Shown here: positions 16,600 through 25,175 of the stretch, in pieces
Numbering within the stretch: the first letter of the stretch is position 1
Layout: every line of letters begins with the position of its first letter
NCBI RefSeq assembly: GCF_013277515.1
Contig: NZ_VMNB01000005.1
Location: 28,650-92,649, forward strand
From: Streptococcus sp. k-402
GTDB taxonomy: Bacteria > Bacillota > Bacilli > Lactobacillales > Streptococcaceae
Direction: 5' to 3'
DNA length: 64,000 nucleotides
Translations under genes and position numbers: made by a program
The notes under the pieces: model-generated
What the model was told of the DNA's origin: nothing
Seen by the model: the letters and a program-made list of their open reading frames with translations, nothing else
Database searches by the model: none

Positions 16600-17499
16600 A
16601 TGTTAATTGGTCAAAAAATTAAAGAGATTCGGATAGAAAAAGGAATTAGTCGTCCAGATTTTTGTGGAGATGAGCAAGAACTGACGGTTCGTCAACTGTC
16701 GCGAATTGAAAGTGGAGCTTCGCAACCGAGTTTGCCCAAGTTAGACTATATTGCTCGCCGGTTAGGAGTTCCAGCTTATAGCCTTATGCCGGATTTTTCT
16801 GCTCTTCCTCCTGCTTATTTAGAATTGAAATACCAGATTTTACGTGAACCAATCTATGGTAAAGAAGAGGAGTACGATAAGAAAGAAGCGTGTTTGGAAG
16901 AGATTTATAAAACATACTTTGATAATCTTCCTAAAGAAGAACAATTAGCATGTGAAGTATTGCAGGCGTGTTTAGATACTTCTAGAACTAGAAGGCCTGA
17001 ATATGCAGAGTTAATACTTGAGGAACATATGCCTCAGATTATAGAAAAAGAAGCTTATTCAATAAATGATATGTTGTTGATTCGTTTGTTTTTTTATCAA
17101 ATGCTCATTAGAAAAGATCTTGCCAAATTTATAAATCAAATCGAAAAGCTAATGTTCTTGCTTTTGGGACAGAAGAAGATAACTCAAATAGAGAATTACT
17201 TTATAATTAGAGATACTCTTATTTCAGGAATGTGTTGTCTTGAAAAGGTAGGAGTAACTGATTGTTTTAATGATTATCTATCGTGTTTACAAGAAATTAT
17301 GGATAAAACTCAAGATTATCAGAAGAAACCTCTTGTATTTATGTTTTTGTGGAAGCAAGCATTAAGAGTAGAAAGAGATTTTAGTTTAGCTGAATCATTT
17401 TATCAGTCTTCTAAAACATTTGCGAAGCTAATTGGAGATGAATTTCTAGTAAAGAAATTGACAGAGGAATGGCAAGAGGATGTAAAAAAATATTTATAA
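16600..17499 (+). CDS. Rgg/PlcR-like transcriptional regulator (HTH plus helical repeat domain)
   Basis: 299 residues. Residues 5-60 are an Xre-type helix-turn-helix (IGQKIKEIRIEKGISR...VRQLSRIESGASQPSL). From about 75 to the end it is all-helical with Tyr/Leu-spaced helices like the TPR domains of peptide-sensing RRNPP regulators (Rgg, PlcR), which bind short imported peptides. Length and layout fit that group; peptide sensing itself is inference. A strong GAGGAGG precedes the start. It lies directly upstream of a bacteriocin-type export/immunity operon in the same orientation and is separated from it by a terminator and an inverted repeat overlapping that operon's promoter, so it is the likely local regulator. 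No secreted peptide gene was found next to it. Confidence 0.8.
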   Translation: MLIGQKIKEIRIEKGISRPDFCGDEQELTVRQLSRIESGASQPSLPKLDYIARRLGVPAYSLMPDFSALPPAYLELKYQILREPIYGKEEEYDKKEACLEEIYKTYFDNLPKEEQLACEVLQACLDTSRTRRPEYAELILEEHMPQIIEKEAYSINDMLLIRLFFYQMLIRKDLAKFINQIEKLMFLLLGQKKITQIENYFIIRDTLISGMCCLEKVGVTDCFNDYLSCLQEIMDKTQDYQKKPLVFMFLWKQALRVERDFSLAESFYQSSKTFAKLIGDEFLVKKLTEEWQEDVKKYL

Positions 17500-17540
17500 A
17501 TATCGTGAAACAATGACAAAAATGTCCTTGTTCTAGTATT

Positions 17541-17579
17541 AAAACAGTTCTAAAGTTCGTTTTTAGAGCTGTTTTTTTA
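17541..17579 (+). terminator. Intrinsic terminator of the regulator gene
   Basis: Stem AAACAGTTCTAAA/TTTAGAGCTGTTT (one G-T pair) followed by T5. Confidence 0.85.
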
Positions 17580-17616
17580 GATATGAGCCAAAAATAATAT
17601 GAAATAGTTAGATTTT

Positions 17617-17634
17617 AAGGACATTGACGTCCTT
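17617..17634. promoter_or_regulatory. Inverted repeat (candidate operator)
   Basis: Perfect 6-bp arms AAGGAC/GTCCTT around ATTGAC, overlapping the first two bases of the -35 box of the downstream operon. The same 9-mer (AATGTCCTT, inverted relative to AAGGACATT) recurs at 17521-17529 near the 3' end of the regulator gene. Confidence 0.5.
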
Positions 17635-17661
17635 GATAGTTCTTGAAAAAACGGATATAAT
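17633..17661 (+). promoter_or_regulatory. Promoter of the export/immunity operon
   Basis: TTGATA (17633-17638), 17-bp spacer, TATAAT (17656-17661). A leader of about 100 nt precedes the first gene and holds short inverted repeats (for example TCACTAAGTGA) but no credible peptide gene. Confidence 0.8.
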
Positions 17662-17767
17662 ATATTTGAAGATGTTGCTAGTAGAAAGAACTTAATAAAC
17701 TTCTTAACATCGCAGTGACTGTGGTCATCTTCTCACTAAGTGACCAAGTAACTTTTTGGAGGAAATG

Positions 17768-19798
17768 ATGAAACGCTTATTTATTTTGATTTCAATGGTA
17801 TTGGTATCGCTTTATATGGTGATAAATTCCGTTGATCATCGAGAAGAGATTTTATTTGGTAACTATCCCTCTGTTGATGTGATGGGTACTGGGCTAGACC
17901 AATCAGTAGCTGATCGAGAAAAACTGACAGAGGCTTTGAGTCACTTGGCGGTAGAGCACAATAGTCTCATCGCTCGTCGGATTGTTGAGCCAAATGAAGC
18001 TGGAGAAACACGCTTTACCTATGCCACTTATGGTCAGGGAGAGCTTCCAGAAGGTTTGACCATTTCCTCCAAGGAGAGTGCAGAAACGAGTGATTTATTA
18101 GGGTCTTACTTGATTGTATCAGGAAGTTTGGATGGAGTGAGCTTACAGACCGCCCTGCAAGAACTTGGTTATAATGGTGTTGTCTCGAATAGAACGGAGG
18201 CATTTTCGATGGTCGTCCTCTTGGCTGCTACCCCAATGGGGCTACTGAGTCTAGCTATTTTTCTGCTGACTTTTATGAGTCTGACCCTGATTTATCGGAT
18301 CAAGTCTCTTCGTCAGGCAGGGATTCGCTTAATCGCTGGTGAGAGCTTGTTTGGGGTGGCTCTTAGACCAGTGTTAGAAGATGTGAGACAGCTTATCTGC
18401 TCAGTGCTGCTATCCAGTCTTTTGGGATTGGGGATTCTCTGGTATCAAGGTGCCTTATTTATGGCAACGGTGCAACTGGTCATCATTGCTCTTCTACTTT
18501 ATGGATTGACCTTGGCAGGGATTTCTACCTTACTAAGTGTCGTGTATCTATTTGGTTTACAGGAAAATAGTCTGGTGGATCTATTGAAAGGGAAACTCCC
18601 TCTCAAACGTATGCTGACATTGATGATGGTGGGGCAACTTTTAGCCGTACTGGTGGTCGGATCGAGTGCGACTGCTCTCCTACCCCACTACCGTGAAATG
18701 CAGGAAATGGAGAAGGCAAGCGATAAATGGAGCCAGTCCTCAGACCGTTACCGTCTATCCTTTGGTTGGTCTAGTGCATTTGCCGATGAAGAAGGAATGC
18801 GTAAGGATAATCGTGAGTGGCAGACATTTACTGAAGAACGGTTAGCCAATACAGACTCTTTTTATATTATGAGCAATGTTGACAATTTCTCAGATGGAGC
18901 AGAAGTGGACCTAGATGGCAATCGTCTCAGTGACTACACACCGTCAGGGAATGTTATCTATGTCTCACCGCGCTATCTGATAGAAGAAAAGATTACCGTT
19001 TCTTCAGAGTTTATGGACAAGATGCAAAACTTGTCTGAGGGAGAGTTTGGGCTGATTTTGCCTGAGAGCTTGCGAGAGCAGTCTGCCTACTACCAAGGAT
19101 TGTTTACAGATTACCTGCAAAGATTTTCATCTGAAAGTGTAGAGGCGACGAGTCAGAAACACTACCTTCCACAGTTAAGGCTAGCTTTTACAGAAACAGG
19201 ACAGGAACGTTTCCTCTATAATGATGGGTACAAGACAACACGTCAGTACCTAAAAGATCCGATTATTGTAGTTCTAACGCCGCAAGCGACTGGAACAAGA
19301 CCTGTTGCAGGGATGTTGTGGGGAACTACGGCTAATAGTGCCTTGAAACTAGATCGATATGGAGACAGCATTACCGCTCTAAAAGAGCAAGGTCTGTATC
19401 ACAAGGTCTCTTACTTGGTAAAAAGCCAGCTATTTTTTGCCAAGGTACTAAATGACAAACGGGTGGAGTTTTACTCTCTCCTTATTGGGACGATTTTGAC
19501 CCTGTCTACGGCTATCTTGTTATTTGATTCCATGAGTCTTCTCTATTTTGAGCAGTTCAGACGGGAGATAATGATTAAACGTCTTTCTGGTATGACAATC
19601 TATGAGCTTCATGGCAAGTATTTACTGGCGCAAGGAGGAGTTCTCTTGCTTGGCCTAGTCCTATCTAGTATTTTGACAGGAGATGCTTTGATTAGCGCTC
19701 TAGTTGTAGCTTTATTTACTCTTAACGCCTTCTTGATTTTAGTAAGGCAGGATAAAAAAGAAGAAGCTGGTAGCATGGCAGTATTGAAAGGAAAATAA
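17768..19798 (+). CDS. Bacteriocin-associated integral membrane protein (DUF1430-like, FtsX-like layout)
   Basis: 676 residues from the ATG at 17768, which has GGAGG 5 nt upstream; in-frame TTG/ATG codons at 17756/17765 are too close to it. One N-terminal membrane segment is followed by an extracellular domain (about 22-145), a four-helix block (about 147-310), a second large soluble domain (about 310-570) and three C-terminal helices. This matches the putative immunity/transport proteins that accompany lactococcin-972-type bacteriocins. With the ATPase gene one base after its stop codon it should form an ABC complex, acting in export of, or protection from, a peptide. No bacteriocin gene adjoins it. 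Confidence 0.8.
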   Translation: MKRLFILISMVLVSLYMVINSVDHREEILFGNYPSVDVMGTGLDQSVADREKLTEALSHLAVEHNSLIARRIVEPNEAGETRFTYATYGQGELPEGLTISSKESAETSDLLGSYLIVSGSLDGVSLQTALQELGYNGVVSNRTEAFSMVVLLAATPMGLLSLAIFLLTFMSLTLIYRIKSLRQAGIRLIAGESLFGVALRPVLEDVRQLICSVLLSSLLGLGILWYQGALFMATVQLVIIALLLYGLTLAGISTLLSVVYLFGLQENSLVDLLKGKLPLKRMLTLMMVGQLLAVLVVGSSATALLPHYREMQEMEKASDKWSQSSDRYRLSFGWSSAFADEEGMRKDNREWQTFTEERLANTDSFYIMSNVDNFSDGAEVDLDGNRLSDYTPSGNVIYVSPRYLIEEKITVSSEFMDKMQNLSEGEFGLILPESLREQSAYYQGLFTDYLQRFSSESVEATSQKHYLPQLRLAFTETGQERFLYNDGYKTTRQYLKDPIIVVLTPQATGTRPVAGMLWGTTANSALKLDRYGDSITALKEQGLYHKVSYLVKSQLFFAKVLNDKRVEFYSLLIGTILTLSTAILLFDSMSLLYFEQFRREIMIKRLSGMTIYELHGKYLLAQGGVLLLGLVLSSILTGDALISALVVALFTLNAFLILVRQDKKEEAGSMAVLKGK

Positions 19799-19799
19799 G

Positions 19800-20441
19800 A
19801 TGATTGATATTCAAGGATTGGAAAAGAAGTTTAATGACCGCGCGATTTTCTCTGGTTTAAATCTCAAGCTGGAGAAGGGCAAGGTTTATGCTTTAATCGG
19901 GAAGAGTGGAAGCGGAAAGACGACGCTGCTGAATATCTTAGGCAAACTAGAAAAGATAGATGGAGGAAGGGTTCTCTATCAGGGGAAAGATTTAAAAACA
20001 ATTCCCACTCGTGAGTATTTTCGAGACCAGATGGGCTATCTCTTTCAAAATTTTGGCCTTTTAGAAAACCAATCAATCAAAGAGAATTTGGATTTGGGCT
20101 TTGTTGGTCAGAAAATCTCAAAAGTAGAACGTTTGGAAAGGCAAGTGGAGGCTTTAGAAAAAGTTAATCTAGGGTATTTGGATTTAGAACAAAAAATTTA
20201 TACTTTATCTGGAGGAGAGGCCCAACGAGTTGCCCTTGCTAAGACTATTTTGAAAAATCCACCCTTGATTTTGGCAGATGAACCAACAGCAGCTCTTGAT
20301 CCTGAAAATTCAGAGGAGGTTATGAATCTCTTGGTGGATTTGAAAGATGAAAATCGAATGATCATCATTGCGACCCATAATCCCCTAGTCTGGAATAAGG
20401 CCGATGAAATCATTGATATGAGGGAACTTGCTCATGTGTGA
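19800..20441 (+). CDS. ABC transporter ATP-binding protein (lactococcin 972 group)
   Basis: A 213-residue ATPase with Walker A GKSGSGKT (residues 34-41), Q-loop in LFQNFG, signature LSGGEAQR (about 135), Walker B LILADEP and H-loop THN. It is of the MacB/LolD-like short class that pairs with FtsX-like membrane proteins, which the upstream gene encodes one base away. The assignment to the bacteriocin-linked subgroup rests on that partner. The 3' end overlaps the next small gene by 8 nt, so the three genes are translated as one operon. Confidence 0.88.
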   Translation: MIDIQGLEKKFNDRAIFSGLNLKLEKGKVYALIGKSGSGKTTLLNILGKLEKIDGGRVLYQGKDLKTIPTREYFRDQMGYLFQNFGLLENQSIKENLDLGFVGQKISKVERLERQVEALEKVNLGYLDLEQKIYTLSGGEAQRVALAKTILKNPPLILADEPTAALDPENSEEVMNLLVDLKDENRMIIIATHNPLVWNKADEIIDMRELAHV

Positions 20442-20742
20442 AAAAATTCGTATTCGCAGGGTATCTGATTATCCGAGTGCCAGAGGTGGTTTAGAAGATA
20501 TTCTCATCATGGAAAACATGACCAATCATCTTCTTTTAGTTCAAATCCGAGTGAATGGCTATTTGCTTGATTTTGCTAGTATTGAAGGGCAAAGGCAAAA
20601 GCATTATCGTTTGAAAAATTTACCTCAAACGGTTGAATTGACAGTGGACGATGTGGAGGAGGATGTAGATTTGACCCTACCTGAAAATCGAAGTTATCAA
20701 GAAGCTGATTTTTTTGAACGTATGTTTCGAGAGAACCGCTAA
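20434..20742 (+). CDS. Small acidic cytosolic protein of unknown function, third gene of the export/immunity operon
   Basis: 102 residues, no signal peptide or membrane segment, no family I recognise. It is predicted to be largely beta (LLLVQIRVNGYLLDFAS, VELTVDD) with an acidic C-terminal half. AGGGA lies 8 nt before the ATG at 20434, within the 3' end of the ATPase gene, so expression is coupled to the ABC genes. It is not a lactococcin-972-like peptide (no leader, no export signal). A role as accessory factor is suggested by position only. Confidence 0.7.
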   Translation: MCEKIRIRRVSDYPSARGGLEDILIMENMTNHLLLVQIRVNGYLLDFASIEGQRQKHYRLKNLPQTVELTVDDVEEDVDLTLPENRSYQEADFFERMFRENR

Positions 20743-20765
20743 GTCCACCTTTAAAGATTTCCAAG

Positions 20766-20798
20766 ACTATCTTTCTTCATGAGGAAAGATAGTTTTTT
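20766..20798 (+). terminator. Intrinsic terminator of the export/immunity operon
   Basis: Perfect 10-bp stem ACTATCTTTC/GAAAGATAGT with an 8-nt loop and a T6 tract. Confidence 0.9.
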
Positions 20799-20833
20799 GG
20801 TATGATTTTCACCCCCAAAATACAAGGGGAATG

Positions 20834-20842
20834 TGTTACAAT
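20834..20842 (+). promoter_or_regulatory. Extended -10 promoter of the ksgA operon
   Basis: TGTTACAAT. There is no recognisable -35. A CCCC/GGGG inverted repeat lies just upstream (20812-20830). Confidence 0.6.
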
Positions 20843-20872
20843 AGTAGTAACAGATAATAGAAAAGAGAATAG

Positions 20873-21745
20873 ATGAGAATTGCAGATTATAGCGTGACCA
20901 AGGCAGTGCTGGAGCGTCACGGTTTTACCTTTAAAAAGTCCTTCGGGCAAAATTTCTTGACGGATACCAATATTCTTCAAAAAATCGTGGATACGGCTGA
21001 GATTGATGACCAGGTTAATGTCATCGAAATTGGCCCAGGTATTGGTGCCTTGACGGAGTTTCTGGCTGAGCGTGCAGCAGAGGTCATGGCTTTTGAAATT
21101 GACCATCGTTTGGTGCCAATCCTAGCAGATACCTTGCGTGATTTTGACAATGTGACCGTAGTCAACGAGGACATTCTCAAGGTTGATTTGGCGCAGCATA
21201 TCCAAAATTTTAAAAATCCTGACCTGCCAATCAAGGTAGTGGCTAACTTACCCTACTACATCACTACGCCTATTCTCATGCACTTGATTGAAAGTGGCAT
21301 TCCTTTTAGTGAGTTTGTCGTCATGATGCAAAAAGAGGTAGCTGACCGCATTTCCGCTCAACCTAACACCAAGGCTTACGGTAGCTTGTCAATTGCGGTT
21401 CAGTATTATATGACAGCCAAGGTTGCCTTTATCGTACCTCGTACGGTTTTTGTGCCAGCGCCAAATGTGGATTCAGCCATCTTGAAAATGGTGCGTCGTC
21501 CAGAGCCAGCTGTAGCAGTGGGAGACGAGAACTTCTTCTTTAAGGTTTCCAAGGCTAGTTTTACTCATCGTCGCAAGACCTTGTGGAACAACTTGACAGG
21601 TTACTTTGGCAAGACTGAAGAGGTCAAGGACAAGCTGACCAGGGCTTTGGACCAAGCAGGCTTGTCACCAAGTGTGCGTGGGGAAGCTCTCAGCTTGGCA
21701 GAATTTGCCAGCCTAGCAGATGCACTTAAAGGACAAGGACTCTAA
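20873..21745 (+). CDS. ksgA: 16S rRNA (adenine1518/1519-N6)-dimethyltransferase
   Basis: A 290-residue Rossmann-fold methyltransferase, standard length. [10 protein letters not shown] (motif I) binds S-adenosylmethionine and [10 protein letters not shown] (motif IV, NLPY) positions the target adenine. FGQNFLTD near the N-terminus is also diagnostic. It dimethylates the two adenines of helix 45 late in 30S assembly. It is the first gene of a tight operon with rsgA, another 30S assembly factor, starting 1 nt after its stop. Confidence 0.97.
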   Translation: MRIADYSVTKAVLERHGFTFKKSFGQNFLTDTNILQKIVDTAEIDDQVNVIEIGPGIGALTEFLAERAAEVMAFEIDHRLVPILADTLRDFDNVTVVNEDILKVDLAQHIQNFKNPDLPIKVVANLPYYITTPILMHLIESGIPFSEFVVMMQKEVADRISAQPNTKAYGSLSIAVQYYMTAKVAFIVPRTVFVPAPNVDSAILKMVRRPEPAVAVGDENFFFKVSKASFTHRRKTLWNNLTGYFGKTEEVKDKLTRALDQAGLSPSVRGEALSLAEFASLADALKGQGL

Positions 21746-21746
21746 G

Positions 21747-22625
21747 ATGCAGGGACAAATCATTAAAGCCTTGGCAGGGTTCTACTATGTAGAGAGTGAG
21801 GACCAGGTTTATCAAACACGCGCGCGTGGGAATTTCCGTAAAAAAGGGCATACCCCTTACGTTGGGGACTGGGTCGATTTCTCTGCCGAGGAAAATTCAG
21901 AAGGCTATATTCTCAAAATTCATGAACGGAAAAACAGTCTGGTCCGTCCGCCCATTGTCAATATCGATCAAGCTGTGGTAATCATGTCCGTCAAGGAACC
22001 GGACTTCAACAGCAATTTGCTGGATCGTTTCTTGGTTCTTTTGGAACACAAGGGTATCCATCCCATCGTCTATATTTCCAAAATGGATTTATTGGAAGAT
22101 AGGTCAGAATTGGATTTTTACCAACAAATCTATGGTGCTATTGGTTATGATTTTGTGACCAGTAAGGAGGAACTTTTGCCCTTGTTAACAGGTAAGATTA
22201 CAGTTTTTATGGGGCAGACGGGTGTTGGGAAATCAACTCTTCTCAATAAAATCGCACCAGACCTTAATCTTGAAACGGGAGAAATCTCTGATAGTCTGGG
22301 TCGCGGTCGTCATACCACTCGAGCTGTTAGTTTTTACAACCTCAATGGGGGTAAAATCGCAGACACACCAGGCTTTTCATCCTTGGACTATGAAGTGTCA
22401 ACGGCTGAAGACCTCAATCAGGCCTTTCCAGAGATTGCTACTGTCAGTCGAGACTGCAAATTCCGCACTTGTACCCATACCCATGAGCCGTCTTGTGCTG
22501 TCAAGCCAGCAGTTGAAGAAGGTACCATTGCGCCCTTCCGTTTTGACAACTACCTGCAATTCCTCAGTGAGATTGAAAATCGCAGAGAAACTTATAAAAA
22601 AGTCAGCAAAAAAATTCCAAAATAA
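21747..22625 (+). CDS. rsgA: Ribosome small-subunit-dependent GTPase RsgA
   Basis: 292 residues from the ATG directly after the ksgA stop codon (the in-frame ATG upstream lies inside ksgA). OB-fold N-terminus (about 1-70), then a circularly permuted GTPase: G4 (SKMD) precedes G1 (GQTGVGKST) and G3 (DTPG). The C-terminus has a zinc site ([14 protein letters not shown]). It checks late 30S maturation and releases on GTP hydrolysis. Position next to ksgA fits its role. Confidence 0.96.
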   Translation: MQGQIIKALAGFYYVESEDQVYQTRARGNFRKKGHTPYVGDWVDFSAEENSEGYILKIHERKNSLVRPPIVNIDQAVVIMSVKEPDFNSNLLDRFLVLLEHKGIHPIVYISKMDLLEDRSELDFYQQIYGAIGYDFVTSKEELLPLLTGKITVFMGQTGVGKSTLLNKIAPDLNLETGEISDSLGRGRHTTRAVSFYNLNGGKIADTPGFSSLDYEVSTAEDLNQAFPEIATVSRDCKFRTCTHTHEPSCAVKPAVEEGTIAPFRFDNYLQFLSEIENRRETYKKVSKKIPK

Positions 22626-22635
22626 GGAGAAACCT

Positions 22636-23292
22636 ATGTCTCAATACAAGATTGCTCCGTCAATTCTGGCAGCAGATTATGCCAACTTTGAACGTGAAAT
22701 CAAACGCCTAGAAGCAACTGGGGCAGAGTATGCCCATATTGATATTATGGACGGTCACTTTGTGCCGCAAATCAGTTTTGGTGCAGGTGTGGTCGAAGCT
22801 CTGCGTCCCCATAGTAAGATGGTTTTCGATTGCCACTTGATGGTAGCCAATCCTGAACACCATCTGGAAGACTTTGCGCGTGCAGGTGCGGATATCATCA
22901 GCATCCATGTGGAAGCAACGCCTCATATTCATGGTGCCCTTCAAAAAATTCGTTCACTCGGTGTTAAACCTTCAGTCGTTATAAATCCTGGTACGCCTGT
23001 TGAAGCCATTAAGCACGTTCTTCACCTAGTTGACCAAGTTTTAGTCATGACAGTGAACCCAGGCTTCGGTGGGCAAGCCTTTCTACCAGAGACCATGGAT
23101 AAGGTTCGTGAGTTGGTTGCACTTCGTAAGGAAAAAGGCTTGAACTTTGAAATAGAAGTGGATGGCGGGATTGATGATAAAACTATTGCTCTAGCCAAAG
23201 AAGCTGGTGCGACCGTTTTTGTAGCAGGTTCCTATGTCTTTAAGGGAGATGTCAATGAGCGAGTACAAACTCTCAGAAAACAACTGGACTAG
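22636..23292 (+). CDS. rpe: Ribulose-phosphate 3-epimerase
   Basis: A 218-residue TIM barrel of typical length, beginning SQYKIAPSILAADYANF. Metal and catalytic residues lie in HIDIMDGHFVP, DCHLMV, MTVNPGFGGQ and EVDGGI, all as in Rpe. It interconverts ribulose-5-phosphate and xylulose-5-phosphate in the pentose phosphate pathway. AAGGAG lies about 7 nt upstream of the ATG at 22636. The last 38 bases overlap the thiamine pyrophosphokinase gene. Confidence 0.96.
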   Translation: MSQYKIAPSILAADYANFEREIKRLEATGAEYAHIDIMDGHFVPQISFGAGVVEALRPHSKMVFDCHLMVANPEHHLEDFARAGADIISIHVEATPHIHGALQKIRSLGVKPSVVINPGTPVEAIKHVLHLVDQVLVMTVNPGFGGQAFLPETMDKVRELVALRKEKGLNFEIEVDGGIDDKTIALAKEAGATVFVAGSYVFKGDVNERVQTLRKQLD

Positions 23293-23917
23293 TGTTGCCG
23301 TTTTTGCAGGCGGAGACCGCGGTCATTATCGGACAGATTTTGATGCTTTTGTCGGTGTGGATCGAGGCTCGCTCTGGGTCTTGGAGGAAAAACTACCTCT
23401 TGCTCTAGCAGTTGGGGATTTTGATTCTGTGACGGAAGAAGAGCGACAGGTGATTCAAAAATGTGCCCAACATTTTGTCCAAGCCCGACCAGAAAAAGAT
23501 GATACCGATTTGGAATTGGCTCTCTTAACCATCTTTGAGAAAAATCCTCAGGCTGAGGTCACTATTTTCGGTGCCTTGGGTGGTCGTATTGATCATATGC
23601 TGGCCAATGTCTTTCTGCCTAGCAATCCCAGGTTGGCACCTTATATGCGCCAGATAGAAATTGAGGATGGGCAAAATTTGATTGCCTATTGTCCAGAAGG
23701 GACCAGTCAGCTTGAACCCCGTTCAGACTACGACTATCTAGCTTTTATGCCGGTTCGGGATAGCCAGCTGACCATTCTTGGAGCCAAGTATGAGTTGACA
23801 GAGGAAAATTTTTTCTTTAAAAAAGTGTACGCTTCTAACGAATATATAGATAGGGAAGTGTCGGTGACTTGCCCAGATGGCTATGTGGTCGTGCTGCATA
23901 GCAAGGACAGGAGGTAG
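23255..23917 (+). CDS. Thiamine pyrophosphokinase
   Basis: A 220-residue protein with the two-domain TPK layout. AVFAGGDRGHY at the start, AVGDFDSV (Asp-rich metal site) and KDDTDLELAL are family signatures, and GGRIDHMLAN lines the thiamine pocket. It makes thiamine diphosphate from thiamine and ATP. The ATG at 23255 is chosen because AGGGAG lies 6 nt upstream; it overlaps rpe. The gene position after rpe and rsgA is widespread in Firmicutes. Confidence 0.93.
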   Translation: MSEYKLSENNWTSVAVFAGGDRGHYRTDFDAFVGVDRGSLWVLEEKLPLALAVGDFDSVTEEERQVIQKCAQHFVQARPEKDDTDLELALLTIFEKNPQAEVTIFGALGGRIDHMLANVFLPSNPRLAPYMRQIEIEDGQNLIAYCPEGTSQLEPRSDYDYLAFMPVRDSQLTILGAKYELTEENFFFKKVYASNEYIDREVSVTCPDGYVVVLHSKDRR

Positions 23918-23918
23918 G

Positions 23919-25175
23919 ATGGAAAGTTTACTTGTTCTATTATTGATTGCCAACCTAGCTGGACTTTTTCTGATTTGGCAAAGACAGGATAAGCAGGAAA
24001 AACATCTGACCAAGATCTTGGAGGATCAGGCAGATCACTTGTCAGACCAGTTGGATTACCGCTTTGAACAAGCCAGACAAGCCAGTCAGTTAGATCAAAA
24101 AGATTTGGAAGTGGCTGTCAGCGACCGTTTGCAAGAAGTTCGAATGGAATTGCACCAAGGTCTGACGCAAGTCCGTCAAGAAATGACTGAGAATCTCCTC
24201 CAAACCAGAGACAAGACCGACCAACGTCTCCAAGCCCTGCAGGAATCAAATGAGCAACGTTTGGAACAAATGCGCCAGACAGTCGAGGAAAAACTAGAAA
24301 AGACCTTGCAGACGCGCTTGCAGGCTTCCTTTGAGACAGTTTCCAAACAACTGGAGTCGGTCAATCGTGGCCTTGGAGAAATGCAGACTGTTGCCCGTGA
24401 TGTCGGAGCCCTCAACAAGGTTCTCTCTGGAACCAAAACGCGAGGGATTCTGGGCGAATTGCAACTGGGGCAAATCATCGAAGACATCATGACTCCTGCC
24501 CAGTACGAACGAGAATATGCAACGGTTGAAAACTCTAGTGAACGAGTGGAGTATGCTATCAAGTTACCTGGTCAAGGCGACCAGGAATACGTCTACCTGC
24601 CAATTGACTCTAAGTTTCCACTAGCAGATTATTACCGCCTAGAAGAAGCCTATGAAGCAGGTGATAGGGACGAGATTGAACGCTGTCGCAAGTCACTCCT
24701 AGCAAGTGTCAAGCGCTTTGCCAAGGATATCAAGAGCAAGTACATAGCACCGCCTCGGACTACCAATTTTGGAGTTTTGTTTGTTCCGACAGAAGGTCTC
24801 TACTCAGAAATTGTCCGCAATCCGGTCTTCTTTGATGATTTGAGACGGGAGGAGCAGATTATTGTTGCAGGTCCAAGTACCCTATCAGCTTTGCTCAACT
24901 CCCTATCGGTTGGCTTCAAGACTCTCAATATCCAAAAGAGTGCCGACCATATCAGCAAGACTCTTGCCAGCGTCAAGACCGAATTTGGCAAGTTTGGTGG
25001 TATTCTGGTCAAGGCACAAAAACATCTCCAACATGCTTCTGGCAATATTGATGAATTATTAAACCGTCGCACTACAGCTATCGAGCGGACGCTCCGTCAC
25101 ATTGAGTTATCAGAAGGTGAGCCTGCGCTTGATCTACTCCATTTCCAAGAAAATGAGGAAGAATATGAAGATTAG
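23919..25175 (+). CDS. rmuC: RmuC-family DNA recombination protein
   Basis: 418 residues: a single N-terminal membrane anchor (about 4-19), a long coiled coil rich in Gln, Glu and Arg (about 25-155), then the conserved RmuC nuclease-like domain (KTRGILGELQLGQII, YLPIDSKFPL, VLFVPTEGLYSE). RmuC proteins limit inversion or rearrangement at inverted repeats; the biochemical activity is inferred from the fold. It starts 1 nt after the preceding stop (GGAGG upstream) and overlaps the next gene by 11 nt. Confidence 0.92.
   Translation: MESLLVLLLIANLAGLFLIWQRQDKQEKHLTKILEDQADHLSDQLDYRFEQARQASQLDQKDLEVAVSDRLQEVRMELHQGLTQVRQEMTENLLQTRDKTDQRLQALQESNEQRLEQMRQTVEEKLEKTLQTRLQASFETVSKQLESVNRGLGEMQTVARDVGALNKVLSGTKTRGILGELQLGQIIEDIMTPAQYEREYATVENSSERVEYAIKLPGQGDQEYVYLPIDSKFPLADYYRLEEAYEAGDRDEIERCRKSLLASVKRFAKDIKSKYIAPPRTTNFGVLFVPTEGLYSEIVRNPVFFDDLRREEQIIVAGPSTLSALLNSLSVGFKTLNIQKSADHISKTLASVKTEFGKFGGILVKAQKHLQHASGNIDELLNRRTTAIERTLRHIELSEGEPALDLLHFQENEEEYED

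Noticed and set aside
17672-17695. Seven-codon ORF (MLLVERT) in the leader of the export/immunity operon
   Set aside because: It starts almost at the predicted +1 with no ribosome binding site and has no hydrophobic or signal character.
17682-17732. Minus-strand 16-codon ORF (MTTVTAMLRSLLSSFY) as a candidate pheromone
   Set aside because: No promoter on that strand, no convincing ribosome binding site, and shorter than known SHP/Phr precursors.
22222-22635. 5' extension of the rpe reading frame into rsgA
   Set aside because: The translated part before 22636 is out of frame with rsgA and lacks rpe homology. A good ribosome binding site precedes the ATG at 22636.
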